Shown piece after piece: positions 27,480 through 37,261 of a stretch of 64,000 bases of DNA. How positions within the stretch are numbered: the first letter of the stretch is position 1; every line of letters starts with the position of its first letter. Origin of the DNA: Methylophilus sp. (GTDB taxonomy: Bacteria > Pseudomonadota > Gammaproteobacteria > Burkholderiales > Methylophilaceae). The translations under genes were made by a program, and so were the position numbers. The stretch lies in NCBI GenBank assembly GCA_030696695.1, contig JAUYRP010000034.1, positions 1-64,000 on the forward strand, in the 5' to 3' direction. Below the pieces are notes generated by a model that did not search any database, was not told where the DNA came from, and worked only from the letters and a program-made list of their open reading frames with translations.

Positions 27480-28396
27480 AATTCACAATCTATCAAAGCA
27501 GCCGACAAGGCCCGCGTGCCTACAACCAAGACCGTTTAGCCTATTCATATAGCAAAGATGCGCTGTTGATGGTGCTGGCGGATGGCATGGGTGGACATCG
27601 CCATGGCGAAGTGGCTGCACAGTTAGCGGTAAAAACACTGACCGAGGCGTTCCAACGTTTGGCTATGCCCACTCTCCCTAGCCCTGCAAAATTTTTGACG
27701 GATCACATTCAGCAAATTCATGACATGATTGAAAATAAACGTCAAATGGATGACTTGATTGAATCACCGCGCACCACTGTTGTGGCGGCGATTATTCAAC
27801 GTAATACCTTGTACTGCGCCCATGTGGGCGATTCGCGGCTATACCATTTTAGAGATGGGCATTTATTGTTTAGAACAGAAGACCATTCGATTGTGCAATC
27901 CATGTATCGCAAAGGTTTGATTAGCAAAGAGGAAATGGCAACGCATCCTTATCGCAATAAAATTTATAATTGTTTAGGTGGCGACAATGTACCGCAAATT
28001 GATTTGGCAGATCGTCATGAATTGATGGATGGCGATATTATTCTTTTGTGTACCGATGGCATATGGAATGTGATCGATGATCGCGAGATTAAAAACATTT
28101 TGGTGTCGGGCGTCATCGATGAAACGGTGGCGCATTTACTCGACACTTCAGAGAAAAATAGCGACCACACCGGTGACAACATGAGCGCGATTGGTTTGCA
28201 ATGGGGTGACCGCCAGCAAAATCCACAAGCCGTTTCAACAATCACCATGCCACTGGATCAAACCACCACCATCATGAACCCGACTACGCATCCTTCCAAA
28301 TTAATGGGTACAGAGCCAGACGATTTGACGGATGACGAAATTGAAAAAACCATCGCTGAAATTCAAGCCGCATTAACCAAAACAAAATCCTTTTAA
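27476..28396 (+). CDS. PP2C-family protein serine/threonine phosphatase
   Basis: 306 residues. The metal-dependent phosphatase domain spans about 1-245, with the metal-binding aspartates in YNQDRL, LADGMGGHRHGE, CTDGIWN and GDNMSAI, and AHVGDSRLY in the middle. About 60 extra C-terminal residues are Thr/Pro-rich then acidic and may be a regulatory tail. Translationally coupled to the upstream kinase, whose autophosphorylation it probably reverses; rph starts 15 bases later. Confidence 0.93.
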   Translation: MKFTIYQSSRQGPRAYNQDRLAYSYSKDALLMVLADGMGGHRHGEVAAQLAVKTLTEAFQRLAMPTLPSPAKFLTDHIQQIHDMIENKRQMDDLIESPRTTVVAAIIQRNTLYCAHVGDSRLYHFRDGHLLFRTEDHSIVQSMYRKGLISKEEMATHPYRNKIYNCLGGDNVPQIDLADRHELMDGDIILLCTDGIWNVIDDREIKNILVSGVIDETVAHLLDTSEKNSDHTGDNMSAIGLQWGDRQQNPQAVSTITMPLDQTTTIMNPTTHPSKLMGTEPDDLTDDEIEKTIAEIQAALTKTKSF

Positions 28397-28411
28397 GTTG
28401 TGAGTACACCC

Positions 28412-29131
28412 ATGAGACCAAGTCAACGCGCTAATAACGCATTAAGAACCGTAGAAATTATTCGCCATTACACCAAGCATGCAGAAGGCTCTGTGTTAAT
28501 TAAATTTGGAGATACACACGTCATTTGTACGGCCAGCGTAGAGGAAAAAGTACCCGGGTTTTTAAAAGGAAAAAACCAAGGCTGGGTAACCGCAGAATAT
28601 GGCATGTTGCCACGTTCCACGGGGAGCCGTATGGATAGAGAAGCAGCCAAAGGTAAGCAATCAGGCCGTACGCAGGAAATTCAGCGTTTGATTGGCCGTA
28701 GCCTACGCGCAGTGATTGATTTAGAAAAGCTGGGCGAGCGCACCATTCATTTTGACTGTGATGTGATTCAGGCTGATGGCGGTACCCGCACTGCCAGCAT
28801 CACCGGTGCATTTGTTGCTTTGCAAGACGCAATAAGTGTTTTGATGAAACAAGGCCTATTGAAATCATCGCCACTCAAAGATACGGTCGCCGCCATTTCA
28901 GTGGGCGTGTATAAAGGTGAGCCTGTGCTGGATTTGGATTACATCGAAGACTCCGACTGCGACACGGACATGAATGTGGTCATGACGGGGTCTGGCGGTT
29001 TTGTAGAAATTCAAGGTACTGCAGAAGGTGATCCTTTTAGCCGTGACACTATGAACGCCATGATTGCACTGGCCGTGCAAGGCATTCAAGAACTCACTGC
29101 GATGCAACAGAAAGCATTGAGCACACCATAA
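28412..29131 (+). CDS. rph: ribonuclease PH
   Basis: Phosphorolytic 3-prime-to-5-prime exoribonuclease trimming tRNA ends. 239 residues from the ATG at 28412, chosen because the family begins MRPS-x-R; a GTG at 28400 is an alternative. Conserved blocks: [14 protein letters not shown], phosphate-binding [29 protein letters not shown] and the C-terminal [13 protein letters not shown]. The stop overlaps the rdgB start by one base. The full set of active-site residues suggests it works, unlike E. coli K-12 rph. Confidence 0.96.
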   Translation: MRPSQRANNALRTVEIIRHYTKHAEGSVLIKFGDTHVICTASVEEKVPGFLKGKNQGWVTAEYGMLPRSTGSRMDREAAKGKQSGRTQEIQRLIGRSLRAVIDLEKLGERTIHFDCDVIQADGGTRTASITGAFVALQDAISVLMKQGLLKSSPLKDTVAAISVGVYKGEPVLDLDYIEDSDCDTDMNVVMTGSGGFVEIQGTAEGDPFSRDTMNAMIALAVQGIQELTAMQQKALSTP

Positions 29132-29739
29132 TGGCCCTCCCATTTCAACAATTGGTGATTGCCTCTGGCAATGCTGGCAAACTGAGAGAGATTCAGCACT
29201 TGCTGTCTCCTTTAGCGCTTGAAATCATTCCACAATCTAAGCTCAACGTGCCGGAATGCGAGGAACCTTACGTAACTTTTATTGAAAATGCGTTAGCCAA
29301 AGCACGTCATGCCAGCCAGCATACTGGTCTGCCAGCACTAGCCGACGATTCTGGCCTGTGCGTGGATAGCTTACAAGGTGCGCCGGGCGTGCTATCTGCA
29401 CGCTATGCAGGCGAACCCAAATCGGATGCGCATAACAACCAAAAATTGTTGGAAGTGCTGGGTGACTCACCGCATCGCACTGCCCACTTTTATTGTGTGA
29501 TGGTGCTGGTGCGCCATGCCAACGACCCCGAGCCTTTAATTGCCGAAGGGCAATGGGTAGGAGAAATTTTGAAGGAATACCGTGGGCATGATGGCTTTGG
29601 TTACGACCCTCTATTTTTGGATGCCAAAACAGGCAAAACCGTTGCCGAGTTGCCACTTGAAATTAAAAGTCGAATCAGCCACCGCGGCCATGCGATGGCT
29701 AAATTGTTGCAAAAATTAGAAAGGCTAAGCCATGAGTAA
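29131..29739 (+). CDS. rdgB: XTP/dITP pyrophosphatase
   Basis: House-cleaning nucleotidase hydrolysing dITP, XTP and ITP to monophosphates. 202 residues with the family start VIASGNAGKLREI, the ALADDSGLCVDSL metal site and the GHDGFGYDPLF and SHRGHAM motifs. Starts on the last base of rph (TAATG) and overlaps the next small gene by eight bases. Confidence 0.96.
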   Translation: MALPFQQLVIASGNAGKLREIQHLLSPLALEIIPQSKLNVPECEEPYVTFIENALAKARHASQHTGLPALADDSGLCVDSLQGAPGVLSARYAGEPKSDAHNNQKLLEVLGDSPHRTAHFYCVMVLVRHANDPEPLIAEGQWVGEILKEYRGHDGFGYDPLFLDAKTGKTVAELPLEIKSRISHRGHAMAKLLQKLERLSHE

Positions 29740-29947
29740 TCAGTGGCCGAAGTGGGTAAGAGATGACGGATCGGTGGTCTCCTGCACCGAAAAAGTCAAA
29801 GTGATGACCGAAAACTTTGATGAAATCAAACAAATTGCGCAAGATGCGTTTGAAGATGGCTTGCTCATGGAAGTGAGTGAAGCACAAATGCGACAAGCGC
29901 TACACACACTTGTCGATCAACTCGTTAATCCTTACTTTAAGCTTTAA
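29732..29947 (+). CDS. small conserved protein of unknown function
   Basis: 71 residues, acidic, no membrane segment or cysteine pair. The text MSNQWPKWVRDDGSVVSCTEKVKVM followed by an amphipathic helix (IKQIAQDAFEDGLLM) resembles a short hypothetical protein commonly found between rdgB and hemW in betaproteobacteria (recalled, not checked). It overlaps rdgB by eight bases and hemW follows after 29, so it is expressed with them. Coding support is the position and the clean frame. Confidence 0.7.
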   Translation: MSNQWPKWVRDDGSVVSCTEKVKVMTENFDEIKQIAQDAFEDGLLMEVSEAQMRQALHTLVDQLVNPYFKL

Positions 29948-29976
29948 TCCAAACACTTTGCCACGCAAGTAAGTCT

Positions 29977-31191
29977 ATGATTCCCATCTACCCAGCCGAT
30001 ACCCTGCAGAACCCAGCACCACTGCAAGGTAGTAGCACGTTATCCGGGCTAAGCAATCCTCCCCCACTCGCACTGTATATCCATATTCCATGGTGTGTAC
30101 GCAAATGTCCGTATTGCGACTTTAACTCCCATGAAGCTAAACACGAGATTCCAGAAGCTGGATATGTAGATGCGCTCATTCAAGATTTAGAGCAAGCAAC
30201 CCCGTTGATATGGGGGCGAAAAATCCATAGCGTTTTTTTTGGTGGCGGTACACCCAGCTTATTTTCGAGTGAATCCATCGACAAGATTTTAAGTCATGTG
30301 CGTATGCTCACACCGCTGGAGTACGGGGCCGAAATTACGCTAGAAGCCAACCCTGGCACTGTCGATATTGCGCATTTTCAAGGGTACAAAGAAGCCGGTG
30401 TCAATCGTGTTTCGCTAGGGATTCAAAGTTTTGACGACAGATATTTAAAGGCTCTCGGTCGCATTCACAATACCGAGCAAGCACAGCAAGCAGCGCATTT
30501 AGCGATAGAGATTTTTGAACGTGTGAATTTGGACGTGATGTATGCGCTTCCTGAACAAACATTGGAGGATGCATTACGCGATGCGGAGTTGGCCTGTCAG
30601 CTCAATCCTGCACATTTGTCGTTCTACCATTTGACGCTTGAACCCAACACGCCGTTTCACCGCACACCACCGAGCTTGCCAGACGATGACACCAGTGCCA
30701 CCATGCAAGAAGAAATTGAAAAACGACTGGCGCATCATGGTTACATCAATTATGAAACGTCAGCGTTTGCTAAAACAGGCATGCAGTGCAAACACAACCT
30801 CAACTATTGGACCTTTGGCGATTATTTAGGCATAGGTGCTGGTGCGCACTCTAAATTAAGCTTTCACGACAAGCTTATACGCCAAAGCCGTCACAAACAC
30901 CCCAAACGCTATATGGAATTTGTACCAAAAGGCCAAGCAGTCGATCAAGAATGGGTCATCGCGCAAGAGGAGTTGAGCTTTGAGTTTATGATGAATGCGC
31001 TGAGATTGCATTCAGGGTTTGCTACTGATCTTTTCCAGCAGCGTACTGGATTACCATTGCAAAGTATTGAAAAAACTGTGCGTGCTGCCGTAGCGCAAGA
31101 CTTGCTCAGCTACGACAATAATCGTATCGCACCCACTTTAAAAGGTCGCCGCTTTTTAAATAATTTACTCGAAATGTTTTTAGAGGACTAA
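29977..31191 (+). CDS. hemW: radical SAM haem chaperone HemW
   Basis: 404 residues. The radical SAM cluster motif is C-x3-C-x2-C (CVRKCPYCDF), preceded by the family text LALYIHIPWC, followed by FFGGGTPSLF and GVNRVSLGIQSF. The C-terminal HemN-like domain (YEMSAF-type: YETSAFAKTGMQCKHNLNYW) identifies the HemW clade, which binds and delivers haem, rather than true coproporphyrinogen dehydrogenase HemN. Last gene of the rph-rdgB-hemW run. Confidence 0.94.
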   Translation: MIPIYPADTLQNPAPLQGSSTLSGLSNPPPLALYIHIPWCVRKCPYCDFNSHEAKHEIPEAGYVDALIQDLEQATPLIWGRKIHSVFFGGGTPSLFSSESIDKILSHVRMLTPLEYGAEITLEANPGTVDIAHFQGYKEAGVNRVSLGIQSFDDRYLKALGRIHNTEQAQQAAHLAIEIFERVNLDVMYALPEQTLEDALRDAELACQLNPAHLSFYHLTLEPNTPFHRTPPSLPDDDTSATMQEEIEKRLAHHGYINYETSAFAKTGMQCKHNLNYWTFGDYLGIGAGAHSKLSFHDKLIRQSRHKHPKRYMEFVPKGQAVDQEWVIAQEELSFEFMMNALRLHSGFATDLFQQRTGLPLQSIEKTVRAAVAQDLLSYDNNRIAPTLKGRRFLNNLLEMFLED

Positions 31192-31192
31192 A

Positions 31193-32203
31193 TTAAACCG
31201 TCTTAGTGTGCTCTGACTGAACTGCTGATGCATCAGTATCCACCACTCCACTGGGAGGGATGTCGCTCATCGTTGGCTCTATCAAGGTGGTTTCAATAGT
31301 GTTCAGCAAAGCCATTTTGCGTTGAAGGTGCCTTTTTTGAAGTGCCCAGCCCAACAATCCCAGCATAAGCGTCAAACCAATCCCCAATACAATTTTAAAC
31401 ATGTTCGTTTGCGCATACATGGCTACATTTGCTATTTGACTATTCGCTTGCATAGGTAAAAGGTCTCTACTCCAATCCGATATTGTTGCTTGTGCTGACT
31501 GAATTGCATGACCTACTTTTGCAAACAAATTGTGCCAAACACGCTGCAGGGTGTGCGTCAGTGTTTCTAATGTTGGGCTTTGTACACTCGGAAATTTCAA
31601 GCTAGGTAATTGGAATTCAGGTAAATCTAGGCTCCCACTCCCAGTACTTACACTCGCGATTGTAGTGTGATGGCTATTGTGTAGCGGCTTGGCTGGCGGT
31701 GGGATGATTTGCTTGAGCTGATAACTGAGCTTGAGCTGTTCTTGCGATTGCGTTAATTCTTCAGTTTTTTTAATGCGGTGCGTGAGCGCGCGCACTTCCT
31801 TTTCGTTGGGAATCGCAATAATTTGTGCGTGTTGAAAGGGTGCATTTGGATCTACATACACGCCCAATGCTCTGCTTAGCCTCACACTTTTTTGAATAAA
31901 ACGTTGCGCAAGTATTGGGCTGTTGGGGTAAAAACTATGGGCAAGCTTTGCTAAGGTTTCTTTGGGCATCATCGGCCACAAAATCTGCATATCATCTTGC
32001 AGCAAGAGGTGCGCTTGGTCTTGCTCTGGCAAAGGTTCCGAGTCTGGCAATGTGGCGTATGTGTCTACTGCAGCCTGCGATTCAAGCGCAGTGCTTGAAC
32101 TGCGCAGTGCTGTGTCGATAGGTAAGTCAGCGGTTGCATAGGCAAAAGAATAGGTACAGCACAACACGAGCCAGTGTAATGCTGCCCATTCCCTTGTTCT
32201 CAA
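31193..32203 (-). CDS. membrane protein with LysM/FimV-like N-terminal region, unknown function
   Basis: 336 residues. N-terminal signal-like segment (about 1-25), then a region resembling a LysM-type fold (WPMMPKETLAKLAHSFYPNS ... IAIPNEKE), a short coiled coil, a Pro-rich linker and one membrane helix near residues 270-292 (LGIGLTLMLGLLGWAL) with a ~45-residue cytosolic tail. The layout (periplasmic peptidoglycan-binding part, single helix, short tail) recalls FimV proteins, and the gene at 10847 is a fuller example. It lies 11 bases after argH and is probably co-transcribed. Function unknown. Confidence 0.75.
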   Translation of the reverse strand: MRTREWAALHWLVLCCTYSFAYATADLPIDTALRSSSTALESQAAVDTYATLPDSEPLPEQDQAHLLLQDDMQILWPMMPKETLAKLAHSFYPNSPILAQRFIQKSVRLSRALGVYVDPNAPFQHAQIIAIPNEKEVRALTHRIKKTEELTQSQEQLKLSYQLKQIIPPPAKPLHNSHHTTIASVSTGSGSLDLPEFQLPSLKFPSVQSPTLETLTHTLQRVWHNLFAKVGHAIQSAQATISDWSRDLLPMQANSQIANVAMYAQTNMFKIVLGIGLTLMLGLLGWALQKRHLQRKMALLNTIETTLIEPTMSDIPPSGVVDTDASAVQSEHTKTV

Positions 32204-32214
32204 GCCTATCTTTT

Positions 32215-33630
32215 TTATGTGAAAGCTGCCCTTGCTTGTTGTATGGCTTTACGCACTTGTGCGGGTGCAGTGCCCCCTACATGATTGCGGCTTGCCACGG
32301 AACCTTCCAACGTTAAAACAGAATATACATCGTCTGAAATCATTTGGCTAAATGTTTGTAATTCTGTTAGCGACATTTCCGCTAAATCTTTTTGTGTCAT
32401 CACACCGTGTTTTACCGCCAGCGCGACCACTTCATGTGCGTCTCTAAACGGCATGCCTTTTTTCACCAAATAGTCCGCCAAATCAGTGGCGGTGGCAAAG
32501 CCTTCTAAGGCTGCTTGGCGCATATTGTCTGCGTTCACACGTATGCCACGCATCATGTCCGCATAGATTTGCAAGGTCACCAGCAAGGTATCCGCCACAT
32601 CAAATAATGGCTCTTTATCTTCTTGGTTGTCTTTGTTGTACGCCAGCGGCTGGCCCTTCATGAGCGTAAGCAACCCCATTAAATGTCCATACACTCTGCC
32701 GGTTTTACCACGCACCAACTCTGGGACATCTGGATTTTTTTTCTGCGGCATAATGGACGAGCCCGTACAAAACCGGTCTGCAATATCAATAAAGGCAAAT
32801 CTTGGTGAGCTCCATAAAATCAACTCTTCTGAAAAGCGTGATAAATGCATCATTAGCACAGAAGCCGCTGCACTGAATTCAATCGCAAAATCCCGATCAG
32901 ATACAGCATCTAAAGAATTGGCGCATACGCCATCAAAGCCTAGTGATTTTGCCACCATCTCGCGGTCAATTGGATAGCTAGTACCAGCCAATGCTGCTGC
33001 ACCCAAAGGTAGACGGTTGATGCGCTTACGTGCATCGGCAAAACGCTCCGCATCGCGCTTTAACATTTCAAAATACGCCATTAAGTGATGACCAAACGTC
33101 ACTGGCTGCGCCACTTGCAAGTGGGTAAACCCAGGCATGATGGTCTCAGCGTGCTGTTCTGCAAGATCCAATAGTGATAATTGCAATGCTTTAATCCCGG
33201 CTAATACATCATCCACAGTTGCTCGCAACCACAAGCGCACATCTGTAGCCACTTGGTCGTTTCTACTTCTGCCCGTGTGTAAGCGCTTACCTGCATCCCC
33301 AATCTTATCGGTCAGCCGTTTTTCAATATTCAGGTGCACATCTTCTAAATCGAGTAGCCATTCAAATGTGCCTGCCTCAATTTCTTTTAGAATTTCGCCT
33401 AACCCTTGCTCAATTGCAGCCACGTCTTGCAGCTTGATAATGCCTTGTGCACCCAACATGCGTGCATGCGCAACAGAACCTTGAATATCAAAAGCTGCCA
33501 GCCGTTTATCAAAATCGATAGAAGCCGTATAGCGCTTGACCAATTCAGCCACTGGTTCGTTAAAACGGCCAGACCAAGCCTCCGCCTTTTGATTGAGCGA
33601 TGATGTATGTTTATCGTCTGATGACTGCAC
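32215..33630 (-). CDS. argH: argininosuccinate lyase
   Basis: Last step of arginine biosynthesis: splits argininosuccinate into arginine and fumarate. 471 residues, usual length. Signature [11 protein letters not shown] carries the catalytic serine loop; [13 protein letters not shown] and [12 protein letters not shown] are also typical. Divergent from the AlgZ-type kinase gene by 128 bases, reproducing the argH / algZ-algR / hemC-hemD neighbourhood known from Pseudomonas. Confidence 0.97.
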   Translation of the reverse strand: MQSSDDKHTSSLNQKAEAWSGRFNEPVAELVKRYTASIDFDKRLAAFDIQGSVAHARMLGAQGIIKLQDVAAIEQGLGEILKEIEAGTFEWLLDLEDVHLNIEKRLTDKIGDAGKRLHTGRSRNDQVATDVRLWLRATVDDVLAGIKALQLSLLDLAEQHAETIMPGFTHLQVAQPVTFGHHLMAYFEMLKRDAERFADARKRINRLPLGAAALAGTSYPIDREMVAKSLGFDGVCANSLDAVSDRDFAIEFSAAASVLMMHLSRFSEELILWSSPRFAFIDIADRFCTGSSIMPQKKNPDVPELVRGKTGRVYGHLMGLLTLMKGQPLAYNKDNQEDKEPLFDVADTLLVTLQIYADMMRGIRVNADNMRQAALEGFATATDLADYLVKKGMPFRDAHEVVALAVKHGVMTQKDLAEMSLTELQTFSQMISDDVYSVLTLEGSVASRNHVGGTAPAQVRKAIQQARAAFT

Positions 33631-33758
33631 TTCTATCCCTTATGTTTTTGCTAATGTCTCTAAATGTCAGCTATCAATTTACGCAGAATAAAGAGTTTTT
33701 ATGAAAATTTTCTTTAATAATAATATACTTATCGCATCATTATAACTAACTATAAGCC

Positions 33759-34745
33759 GTGCGCAAAAATAGCCGCCTGCCAAATTTACACAATTTTGGT
33801 ATTCACTTACGCATCATCCTCATCGTGAATCTTTTTGCGGTGATGACGGCCATTTTATATAGCCAACAATTCACCCAGTTTTTTAGCCAATTCACAGAAC
33901 TTTCCACTGCCGTACAACCTATTTTGATATTGAGCTTAGTATGCCTATATGGACTTTATCCATGGCTTAATCGCTTGGATTATCAGCTGAGTTTACTCTT
34001 AATTGTAGTGCTAGAAGTTGGTATTACTTATCTTGCATTTGTAGCGCTCAGACCCTATTTTGCACCAGAATTTTTACCCAATGTGGCACGCGCATGTTTG
34101 CTGGCGGGCATGGTCACTGCCATTGTGCTGTATTACTTTAACTTACAGCAGCGCGCCTACTCCCCTGCCATTGCTGAAGCACGCTTACAAGCCTTGCAAG
34201 CACGTATTCGCCCACACTTTTTGTTTAACAGCATTAATGCTGTGTTATCACTGATACGTAGCCAGCCCAAACGTGCAGAATCTGCGCTAGAAGATATGGC
34301 AGATTTGTTTCGTGTGTTGATGGCAGACAATCGCGAGCTCGTGCCGTTGGCACAAGAAATCGCGCTATGTCGTCAATATTTAGCACTAGAGAAATTACGC
34401 TTAGAAGAACGCTTAAAAGTGAATTGGCACATTGAACAAATGCCACCAGATGCCATGATACCGCCGCTGATTCTGCAGCCTTTGTTGGAAAATGCGGTCT
34501 ATCATGGCATTGAGCCCTTGCCTAACGGTGGAGAGATTACTATTCACATCATGCGCAAACATGAAGATTTAGAAATCACCATTAGTAACCCATTTAGCCC
34601 TGACAAGGAACGCCACAACGGCAATAAAATGGCGCTTAAAAACATTAAAGAACGATTATTGTTGCACTTTGATTTAGAGGCGTCTCTGAAATCAGAAGCG
34701 AGCAATCATCAGTACTCAGTGAGAATTCGGATCCCCCGCCAGTAA
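33759..34745 (+). CDS. LytS/AlgZ-type sensor histidine kinase
   Basis: 328 residues from a GTG start. Four membrane helices fill residues ~15-128 with almost no extracytoplasmic loops, followed by the His_kinase (PF06580-type) domain: phosphoacceptor His153 in RPHFLFNSIN, then a C-terminal ATPase part with PLLENAVYHGIEP as the N box. It pairs with the LytTR regulator four bases downstream. AlgZ/FimS of Pseudomonas controls pili and alginate; here the output genes are unknown. Confidence 0.9.
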   Translation: MRKNSRLPNLHNFGIHLRIILIVNLFAVMTAILYSQQFTQFFSQFTELSTAVQPILILSLVCLYGLYPWLNRLDYQLSLLLIVVLEVGITYLAFVALRPYFAPEFLPNVARACLLAGMVTAIVLYYFNLQQRAYSPAIAEARLQALQARIRPHFLFNSINAVLSLIRSQPKRAESALEDMADLFRVLMADNRELVPLAQEIALCRQYLALEKLRLEERLKVNWHIEQMPPDAMIPPLILQPLLENAVYHGIEPLPNGGEITIHIMRKHEDLEITISNPFSPDKERHNGNKMALKNIKERLLLHFDLEASLKSEASNHQYSVRIRIPRQ

Positions 34746-34749
34746 AACT

Positions 34750-35496
34750 ATGACCATACTAAACATATTGATTGCCGATGATGAAACACCCGCGCGAAAT
34801 CGCCTGCGTGATTTATTCAGTGACATTGCCAATGTGAAGGTGGTGGCCGAAGCGCAAAATGGCAAAGAGGCAATAGAACAGGCTGAACTGCATACGCCAG
34901 ACCTTATTCTTTTAGATATCCGCATGCCGTTGATGGATGGTATTGAGGCGGCCCAGCACTTACAACGCATGAAAATACCACCTAAACTCATTTTCACCAC
35001 GGCATATGATGCTTATGCAATTAAAGCCTTTGAATTAAACGCCATTGATTATTTGCTCAAGCCAATACGCCAAGAGCGTTTGGAGACCGCGCTCTGTAAA
35101 GTCCGCGCCTTATTACCAGCGCAAATCGAAGCACTTAAACCACTGCAAACGGCGCGTACGCATTTAAGTATTCACGAGCGTGGACGCGTGATACTGGTGC
35201 CGCTGAATGACGTGATTTATTTTCGTGCTGAACAAAAATATGTCACCGTGCGCACAGCAGAGCGTGAGTTTTTGGTGGAAGATTCTTTGACACAATTAGA
35301 GGTGGAATTTGGCGACCGATTGCTTAGACTGCATCGCAATTGTTTGGTCGCCAAATCCTTTATCACTGGTTTTGAAAAGCGCACCATTCTCAATGATGAA
35401 GCGCAAACTGAGCAGCAATGGGTAGCCATTTTAAGAGGTGTGCCTGAAACCATCGGCGTGAGTCGACGTCAGCAACACCTCATTAAAACCATTTAA
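34750..35496 (+). CDS. LytTR-family response regulator (AlgR-like)
   Basis: 248 residues. Receiver domain (about 1-120) with the acidic pair Asp10/Asp11, phospho-acceptor Asp56 (LLDIRMP) and Lys in YLLKPIRQ; LytTR DNA-binding domain (about 145-245) with VIYFRAEQKYVTVRT and LRLHRNCLVA. Four bases after its cognate kinase gene. LytTR regulators bind direct repeats rather than inverted ones. Confidence 0.93.
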   Translation: MTILNILIADDETPARNRLRDLFSDIANVKVVAEAQNGKEAIEQAELHTPDLILLDIRMPLMDGIEAAQHLQRMKIPPKLIFTTAYDAYAIKAFELNAIDYLLKPIRQERLETALCKVRALLPAQIEALKPLQTARTHLSIHERGRVILVPLNDVIYFRAEQKYVTVRTAEREFLVEDSLTQLEVEFGDRLLRLHRNCLVAKSFITGFEKRTILNDEAQTEQQWVAILRGVPETIGVSRRQQHLIKTI

Positions 35497-35502
35497 GTCT
35501 TC

Positions 35503-36180
35503 TTAATATCTGTCTTTCTTATCCTGCATGTCAGCAATTACTTTGGCAGCCCAATCTTTGCCACCCAAACCAAATGCAATGGCTAGCGCTAAGAACACTG
35601 CGCCAAATACAATCACAAATAATGAGTAAATAAGCTGCATGCCAATACCCAATTGCTCTAAGGCCACAAACACTGCCAAAATTTGAATCCCATATTCGGT
35701 GGAAGTGCTCACCGCTAACGCTTGTGGAAACTTAATACTGTGTAGCCAAGCGAATACGATACGGTTCATGAATCGCGCTAATAAAGTACCAAACACCAAA
35801 ATCAGAATCGCCACAATAATATGCGGCAAATACACGGCCAATTGCTGTAGTAAACCAGCCACAGCACTTAACTCCAGTGCGTTTGCGCCCGTAATCACAA
35901 ACAATAAAATCACCAACCAATACACCACTTGGCTGATGATGCCGCTGAGTGTGACGTGCACATTACCACTGTTCATAAACGCTTCTAAGCCAGACTTACG
36001 CGCAAATTGATCGAACTGCATCAACTCCAACAAACGCTTTACCCCAGTTCTCACCAACTTGGCGATAATCCACCCGAAAAATAGAATCACCAATACCGCC
36101 AACAAACGTGGCACAAAGTTCACCAGTTGTAGCCAAAATTGATTGAGAGATTCGAGAAAAATATCGATTTGATATTGCAT
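35503..36180 (-). CDS. small mechanosensitive-channel-like membrane protein (CmpX-like)
   Basis: 225 residues with about four membrane helices and the repeated TM_helix pattern found in small MscS relatives (FVPRLLAVLVILFFGWIIAKLV; LPHIIVAILILVFGTLLARF), ending in the typical AFGLGGKDWAAKVI block. It lacks the large MscS cytoplasmic vestibule, so gating as a full channel is uncertain. It is inserted, in the opposite direction, between the AlgR-like gene (six-base gap) and hemC. Confidence 0.85.
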   Translation of the reverse strand: MQYQIDIFLESLNQFWLQLVNFVPRLLAVLVILFFGWIIAKLVRTGVKRLLELMQFDQFARKSGLEAFMNSGNVHVTLSGIISQVVYWLVILLFVITGANALELSAVAGLLQQLAVYLPHIIVAILILVFGTLLARFMNRIVFAWLHSIKFPQALAVSTSTEYGIQILAVFVALEQLGIGMQLIYSLFVIVFGAVFLALAIAFGLGGKDWAAKVIADMQDKKDRY

Positions 36181-36287
36181 AGATACCTCCGATAGTTGCT
36201 GAACAAAGCCAATTGATAACAGACTAGGACACTGGATAATAACTGAGAAATAGGATTTACTCCATATCTGAGAATGATTTCAAAATG

Positions 36288-36314
36288 TTGATTCAATTGC
36301 GCATGTGATAAAAT
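36288..36314 (+). promoter_or_regulatory. hemC promoter, likely giving a leaderless transcript
   Basis: TTGATT (36288-36293), 15-base spacer ending in TGA, then TAAAAT (36309-36314), an extended -10. Initiation about seven bases after the -10 would fall at or next to the hemC ATG (36322), and no ribosome site is visible before that ATG. Confidence 0.45.
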
Positions 36315-36321
36315 TTAACCC

Positions 36322-37260
36322 ATGAAAAATGCACCGCAAAAACTCGTCATTGCCTCGCGTGAAAGCGCACTTGCAATGTGGCAAGCCAAACACATTCAGG
36401 CCAAACTACAAGCACTATATCCGCAATGCGATGTACAAATTTTAGGCATGACCACCACGGGCGACCAAATATTGGACTCGCCACTGGCACGTATAGGCGG
36501 CAAAGGTTTGTTTGTGAAAGAGCTTGAAACCGCACTGGAAAATGGCAGTGCAGATTTAGCAGTGCATAGCATGAAAGATGTGCCCATGAACTTACCAGAG
36601 GGATTTGCGCTGGTAGCTACTGGTGAACGTGAAGATCCACGTGATGCGTTTGTGTCTAACCACTTTAATGCGCTTGAGGATTTACCTGAGGGAAGCATTG
36701 TGGGCACTTCTAGTTTGCGTCGGCAAAGTCAGATTCAGGCTAGATTCCCGCATCTTAAGATTGAGTCGTTGCGTGGTAACGTGCAAACGCGCTTACGCAA
36801 ACTAGACGAAGGCCAATATGCAGCCATTATCTTGGCTGCTGCTGGTTTAATTCGCTTGGCACTAGGTCATCGTATTCGTGGATTTATTAACCCACAAGAC
36901 AGCATCCCAGCTGTAGGACAAGGTGCATTGGGCATTGAAATTAATGCAAACCGTGCTGATTTGGTGGATATTTTGGCACCACTTAACCATTTAGATTCTC
37001 AACTGTGTGTAGAAGCGGAGCGTGGTTTTAGCCGTGCTTTAGCAGGCAGCTGCACAGTGCCGTTGGGCGCCTATGCCACGCGCCAAGGTGACCAAATTCA
37101 TATGACAGGCTTTGTCGCCAGTGTGGATGGTCAGCAAATGTTGCGAGAACATATCGCTGGTGACGTCACCAACGCAGAGGCAGTAGGTAAAGCGCTGGCA
37201 GCCAAATTAGTCAGCATGGGTGCAGATAAGATTTTATCGGCACTGGATCACATCAAATAA
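36322..37260 (+). CDS. hemC: porphobilinogen deaminase (hydroxymethylbilane synthase)
   Basis: Assembles four porphobilinogens into hydroxymethylbilane in haem synthesis. 312 residues; dipyrromethane cofactor attachment at Cys244 ([11 protein letters not shown]), substrate-binding VHSMKDVP and [11 protein letters not shown], and the [15 protein letters not shown] arginine cluster are intact. hemD starts one base after its stop codon. Confidence 0.97.
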   Translation: MKNAPQKLVIASRESALAMWQAKHIQAKLQALYPQCDVQILGMTTTGDQILDSPLARIGGKGLFVKELETALENGSADLAVHSMKDVPMNLPEGFALVATGEREDPRDAFVSNHFNALEDLPEGSIVGTSSLRRQSQIQARFPHLKIESLRGNVQTRLRKLDEGQYAAIILAAAGLIRLALGHRIRGFINPQDSIPAVGQGALGIEINANRADLVDILAPLNHLDSQLCVEAERGFSRALAGSCTVPLGAYATRQGDQIHMTGFVASVDGQQMLREHIAGDVTNAEAVGKALAAKLVSMGADKILSALDHIK

Positions 37261-37261
37261 T

